A stretch of 64,000 nt of DNA from Synergistaceae bacterium (GTDB lineage Bacteria > Synergistota > Synergistia > Synergistales > Aminithiophilaceae). The notes under the pieces are model-generated. The model was not told the DNA's origin, searched no databases, and was given only the letters and a program-made list of their open reading frames with translations. Position 1 is the first letter of the stretch. Each line of letters starts with the position of its first letter. The stretch covers positions 158,247 through 222,246 of the forward strand of contig JAESII010000005.1 of assembly GCA_016756725.1 (NCBI GenBank), in the 5' to 3' direction. Made by a program: the position numbers and the translations under genes. Shown here one piece after another: positions 60,353 to 64,000 of the stretch.

Positions 60353-61699
60353 TTGGCTGAACCCCTTCGCGTCCCGCCCCATAATCTGGAAGCGGAAAGG
60401 GCCGTCCTGGGAGCCGCGCTCCTGGATAAGGACGGTCTCCTTTACGTGACCGAAACCCTTCAGGCCGAGGATTTCTACGACGTCCGCCACCGGCGGACCT
60501 TCGACGTCATGGCCGAGATGGCTCAGAAAGATCACCCCGTCGATCCTTTGACCTTCATCGAGGAGGCGGGCCGCAAGGGGCTCCTGGAGGAACTTGGGGG
60601 CCAGCCCTTCCTGGCTGACCTCGTCGATTCGGTGACGACCGTCGCCAATCTGGAGTACCATGTCGCCATCGTCCGAGACAAGAGCGTCCACCGACGGCTC
60701 ATCAAGGTGGGCAGCGATATCGTCCGCCTCGGCTATGCCGAGGACCGGGACGTCGACGAGATTCTCGACGAGGCCGAACGGGCCGTCTTCGAGATCTCCC
60801 AGAGGGGCGGCAAGAACCTCTTCCGCCACGTCGGCGACGTCCTGGGACCGACGTTCCGCCAGATCGAGGTGCAGTTTCAGGCCGGAGAGGCCGTCACCGG
60901 CGTTTCGACGGGTTTTGCCGATTTCGATCGACTCACGGGAGGTCTTCAGCCGGGCAGCCTCAACATCGTCGCCGCCAGGCCCTCGATGGGCAAGACCGCT
61001 CTGGCCCTCAACATCGCCCAGTACGCTTCGGTCCGGAAGAAGACGCCCGTTCTCGTCTTCAGCCTCGAGATGGGAGCGGAGCAGCTCGTCCAGCGTCTTC
61101 TCGGCGCCGAGGCGCGGATCAACATCCACGACCTGAGAACCGGCTCCTTTCACGAGAAATCCTGGGAGTCCCTGGCCGAGGCGGCGGGCGTTCTCGCCCA
61201 GGCTCCTCTCTATATCGACGACAGTTCCGTTCTCTCCACGCTGGAACTTCGGGCCCGCTGCCGCCGCTTCAAGGCCCTCCATCCCGGCCTGGGCCTCGTC
61301 GTCGTCGATTACCTGCAGCTCATGTCCATGCCGAAGCGCATCGAGAGCAAGCAGCAGGAGGTGGCCGAGATCTCCCGGGCCCTCAAGGCCGTCGCCCGCG
61401 AGCTGGACGTGCCCGTCGTGGCCCTTTCCCAGCTCTCCCGGGCTGTCGAGTCGCGAAACGACAAGCGGCCCATGCTCTCCGACCTGCGCGACAGCGGCGC
61501 CATCGAACAGGACGCCGATCTTGTCGTCCTCCTCTACCGGGCCGGCTACTACAACGCGACCACGGCGGAAGAGACGGACAACGCCGCTGAGATCATCGTC
61601 GCCAAGCACCGCAACGGTCCGACGGGAACGGTCCATCTCGTTTTCCTGCGCGAGTTCGCCCGTTTCGTCAACGCCGATCAGATCTACAGCCGTCGCTGA
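60353..61699 (+). CDS. dnaB: Replicative DNA helicase DnaB
   Basis: This 448-residue helicase has the N-terminal DnaB domain (PHNLEAERAVLGAALLDKDG) and the RecA-like ATPase with Walker A ARPSMGKTAL (about residues 208-217), LVVVDYLQLM and the C-terminal EIIVAKHRNGPTGTV. Start is TTG 60353, one base after the rplI stop codon, with GGAGG within rplI. Confidence 0.95.
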   Translation: MAEPLRVPPHNLEAERAVLGAALLDKDGLLYVTETLQAEDFYDVRHRRTFDVMAEMAQKDHPVDPLTFIEEAGRKGLLEELGGQPFLADLVDSVTTVANLEYHVAIVRDKSVHRRLIKVGSDIVRLGYAEDRDVDEILDEAERAVFEISQRGGKNLFRHVGDVLGPTFRQIEVQFQAGEAVTGVSTGFADFDRLTGGLQPGSLNIVAARPSMGKTALALNIAQYASVRKKTPVLVFSLEMGAEQLVQRLLGAEARINIHDLRTGSFHEKSWESLAEAAGVLAQAPLYIDDSSVLSTLELRARCRRFKALHPGLGLVVVDYLQLMSMPKRIESKQQEVAEISRALKAVARELDVPVVALSQLSRAVESRNDKRPMLSDLRDSGAIEQDADLVVLLYRAGYYNATTAEETDNAAEIIVAKHRNGPTGTVHLVFLREFARFVNADQIYSRR

Positions 61700-61723
61700 C
61701 GGCCGGGGAAGGAAGGGAAGAAC

Positions 61724-62671
61724 GTGGAAAGCCGTTTCGTCTGGGATGTTGCCCGCTTCCTCAATCCGTCGACGACGGAACGGAAGGCCCCGTCCGGCGG
61801 ACCCTCTCCGGAGAAGGATCGTCGTCTCGTCGACCTTTCCCTTGACCTGATCCGCCCCAATTCCGATCAACCGCGGCAGTATTTTGACGAAGACGAACTG
61901 GAAGAGCTGGTCCAGTCCATCCGCTCCATGGGGCTGATTCAGCCCGTCGTCGTCCGTCCCCGAGGCGAGGGGGTTTTCGAGCTCATCGCCGGGGAACGGA
62001 GGCTGCGGGCCTGTGAGAGGGCGGGAATGAAGACGATCCCCGCCGTCGTCATGGAGGCCGACGAGGTGATGGCCCAAGTCCTGGCTCTGGTGGAGAACCT
62101 CCAGCGGAGCGACCTGTCGGCCGTGGAGGAGGCCCGTTCCTTCAGCGCCATCATGGAGCGGACCGGCTGGAGCCAGACCGAACTGGCCCGCCGCCTCGGC
62201 CGCTCCCAGGGAGCCATCGCCAATAAGCTGCGGCTTCTTCACCTCCCCGCTCCGGTCCTCGATCTCGTCCTTTCGGGGAAGCTCTCCGAACGCCATGCCC
62301 GGGTTCTCCTCTCTCTTCCCGAAGAGGATCAGAGAACCGACTGGGCCCAAAAGGCCGTAAGCGACGGGATGACCGTTCGGGAGCTGGAAAAGGCCGTCGG
62401 AACCTTTCTCAAACCGCCCGGAAAAGAGGCCCGCAAGAGGGCCAGGCGTTCCGCAACTCCCTTGCCCGATCGGGGGCGCGAGGAAGGCCCCTCATCGTTC
62501 TCCGGCGGCGAGGAGCCCTTTCTCCAGGTTCTCGCCCGCCTCATCGAGCGGGAGCGCGCCACAGGGACGACGATCCAATGGAAGGTCCGCGAAGAGGGAC
62601 AGAAGGAGCGCGTCGTCGAGATCCACATTGCCCTTCCCAACCATGGCCCCAGGGCCGACGAAAGGTCGTGA
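61724..62671 (+). CDS. ParB/Spo0J family partition protein
   Basis: This 315-residue DNA-binding protein has the ParB N-terminal box (LSLDLIRPNSDQPRQYFDEDELEELVQSI and LIAGERRLRACERAGM with the GERR CTP-binding motif), an HTH domain (TELARRLGRSQGAIANKLRLL) and a C-terminal dimerisation segment. Start is GTG 61724. No parA is beside it and no parS-like palindrome was recognised, so it may be a second or Noc-like member rather than the main partition protein. Confidence 0.85.
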   Translation: MESRFVWDVARFLNPSTTERKAPSGGPSPEKDRRLVDLSLDLIRPNSDQPRQYFDEDELEELVQSIRSMGLIQPVVVRPRGEGVFELIAGERRLRACERAGMKTIPAVVMEADEVMAQVLALVENLQRSDLSAVEEARSFSAIMERTGWSQTELARRLGRSQGAIANKLRLLHLPAPVLDLVLSGKLSERHARVLLSLPEEDQRTDWAQKAVSDGMTVRELEKAVGTFLKPPGKEARKRARRSATPLPDRGREEGPSSFSGGEEPFLQVLARLIERERATGTTIQWKVREEGQKERVVEIHIALPNHGPRADERS

Positions 62672-62679
62672 CAACGAGG

Positions 62680-64000
62680 ATGGCTCGCAAGAAGGCAAGG
62701 ACCGCCGAGATCGCAGAGAGCAAGAAAGAGCCCCGGCTGGTGCCCGAGTGGCTCTTCGAGGGGATGTTCTTCGTCGCCCTCGTCATGCCCAACCTGATCT
62801 TCTCCGGTTCCTACTGGTTTCAGACCCTTCATCTGATGAAATGGTTCCTCGCCATGGTGCCCGTCGCCGTCGTCTCCGCCGTGGCGGGCTGGCGGCTCCT
62901 CCGGCAGGGCCCGGAGGCCACGGGCTTCCGTCTTGACCCTTTCGGGGCCGCCTGGTTTCTCCTGCTGGCCTACGCCCTGATCCAGCCTCTGTGGGCTCCG
63001 GTGACGTCGGCCCCGACGCTGGTGCGCGAGTGGCTCTACATGGCCACCCTCTTCGGTGCCTACCTCTGGACCCGCCGTGAGTTCAAGGGTGACAGACTGC
63101 CCCTCTTCCTTCTGGCCATCGCCGTCAACAGCGCCGCCAACATCCTCTTCGCCGAGCTTCAGATCCGCAATCTCAGCGGGTCCTTCCCCTTCATCCTCCC
63201 CACGCCGGGACACTACATCGGCAACACGGGGCAGCAGAACATGTTCGGCGTCTGGATCGCCATCGCCCTCTACGGAGGAGCCTTCCTTCACCTTGCCGGC
63301 CGGATCGGCCCGAAGCTGAAGTGGGTGAATCTCGCCCTTTTCGCCGTCAACGCCTGGGGCCTGTGGAACACGACGAGCCGTTCGGCCTATCTGAGCTTCT
63401 TCGTCGGCCTCGCCACTCTCTGTCTTGTCTACGGCCGCCTCGTCGGCCGCAGGGAGCTTCGCCGCCTTCTGGCCCTGGCGCTGATCCTGGTGGCGACCTT
63501 CTTCGCCGTCAATCACTATGGCCGAGGCGGGAGCCTCATCAACAAGGCCATCGACATGGTGGAGAATGTCCAGACCGTCGGAAACCGAGACAGCATCTGG
63601 CTCACGTCGTGGTACATGTTCCGCAAGCACCCGGTGACCGGTGTCGGGCTGGGCCATTACAAATGGAACTACCTCGATGCCCAGCGCGACATGCTTCAGG
63701 ATCGACCCGACAAGGCCTGGAAGTTCACCCTCTGGGCCCACAGCGAAGTCATCCAGTGGTTCTGCGAGTTCGGCCTTCCCGGAGGACTCTTCCTCCTCGC
63801 CCTCGGCGGCTGGTGGCTCTATCACTTTCTCCGCGCCCTCATCGACAGAAGACAGCTCTCCCTGGCGGCCCTCTGGGCCGTGGGCCTTCTCTTCCTCTTC
63901 TGGTTTGACGCTCTCTGGACCCGTCCCTTCCACCGCATCGAGAATGTCCTCTGGATGAGCCTCGCCTTCGCCCTGGCCAACAGGGAGCTGCTCCCGGAGG
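62680..64000 (+). CDS. O-antigen ligase family membrane protein (partial)
   Basis: This gene starts at ATG 62680, eight bases after the parB stop codon, and stays open to the window edge (about 440 residues so far). It has roughly ten hydrophobic segments and the Wzy/WaaL-type signature: GQQNMFGVWIAIAL, NTTSRSAYLSFFVGL and a periplasmic loop with HPVTGVGLGHYKWN and AHSEVIQWFCEFG. Such enzymes join glycans to lipid or protein carriers. It could act in surface polysaccharide or protein glycosylation. The 3' end lies outside the window. Confidence 0.85.
   Translation, partial: MARKKARTAEIAESKKEPRLVPEWLFEGMFFVALVMPNLIFSGSYWFQTLHLMKWFLAMVPVAVVSAVAGWRLLRQGPEATGFRLDPFGAAWFLLLAYALIQPLWAPVTSAPTLVREWLYMATLFGAYLWTRREFKGDRLPLFLLAIAVNSAANILFAELQIRNLSGSFPFILPTPGHYIGNTGQQNMFGVWIAIALYGGAFLHLAGRIGPKLKWVNLALFAVNAWGLWNTTSRSAYLSFFVGLATLCLVYGRLVGRRELRRLLALALILVATFFAVNHYGRGGSLINKAIDMVENVQTVGNRDSIWLTSWYMFRKHPVTGVGLGHYKWNYLDAQRDMLQDRPDKAWKFTLWAHSEVIQWFCEFGLPGGLFLLALGGWWLYHFLRALIDRRQLSLAALWAVGLLFLFWFDALWTRPFHRIENVLWMSLAFALANRELLPE

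Overview
The window is GC-rich, gene-dense bacterial chromosome and most resembles a member of the phylum Synergistota (amino-acid-fermenting anaerobes). The evidence is two exported proteins ending in a Gly-rich/Cys, hydrophobic, basic tail of the Synergist-CTERM type (3618-4661 and 47861-49537), a hybrid-cluster protein, a 2-oxoacid:ferredoxin oxidoreductase, a complete branched-chain amino-acid ABC transporter and several amino-acid or hydroxy-acid catabolic genes. Genus cannot be assigned from this sequence alone.

Layout. 1-4661: hcp with a divergent Crp/Fnr regulator, a lipoprotein gene with an in-frame TGA at its lipobox, and a secreted 5'-nucleotidase-like protein. 4896-13463: HerA-like ATPase, CoA-disulfide-reductase-like flavoprotein, tRNA-Val, UPF0324 membrane protein, CstA, a crotonase, a 57-residue zinc ribbon and a DUF554 protein. 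13584-17885: initiator tRNA, then a hydroxy-acid dehydrogenase and a sodium symporter behind a leader peptide containing Phe-Phe-Tyr-Tyr, divergent from an M20 amidohydrolase. 17920-21173: leuCDB behind its own leader peptide and attenuator. 21254-28495: copper-chaperone-like protein, ZIP transporter, 2-oxoacid:ferredoxin oxidoreductase, peroxiredoxin, two exported proteins of unknown role and a second flavoprotein. 28577-34095: a phosphatase, then the CIRCE-controlled hrcA-grpE-dnaK-dnaJ operon. 34141-41197: prmA, rsmE, mtaB, a second and divergent Hsp70 with its own J-domain partner, a HIT protein, rpsU, yqeY and nrdR (apparent CTG start). 41293-47794: livK (frameshifted) livHMGF, pgsA and an M20 peptidase. 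47861-50949, minus strand: a papain-like protease interrupted by an amber codon, and an MFS transporter. 51088-64000: secA, an exported DUF3857-like protein, argS, divIC/ftsB, rpsF-ssb-rpsR, a DUF2232 membrane protein, rplI, dnaB, parB and the start of an O-antigen-ligase-like gene that runs off the end.

How the genes fit together. KorAB, LivKHMGF, the M20 hydrolases, the crotonase and the symporter/dehydrogenase pair fit a cell that takes up peptides and amino acids and oxidises the derived 2-oxoacids with ferredoxin. The most interesting regulatory readings are two leader-peptide attenuators, one with Phe/Tyr codons and one with Leu codons; neither leader peptide is long enough to appear in routine gene calls. 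Three genes carry apparent coding lesions (TGA, TAG, one-base deletion) and the window opens with a run of 19 C, so sequence quality should be kept in mind when reading these as biology.
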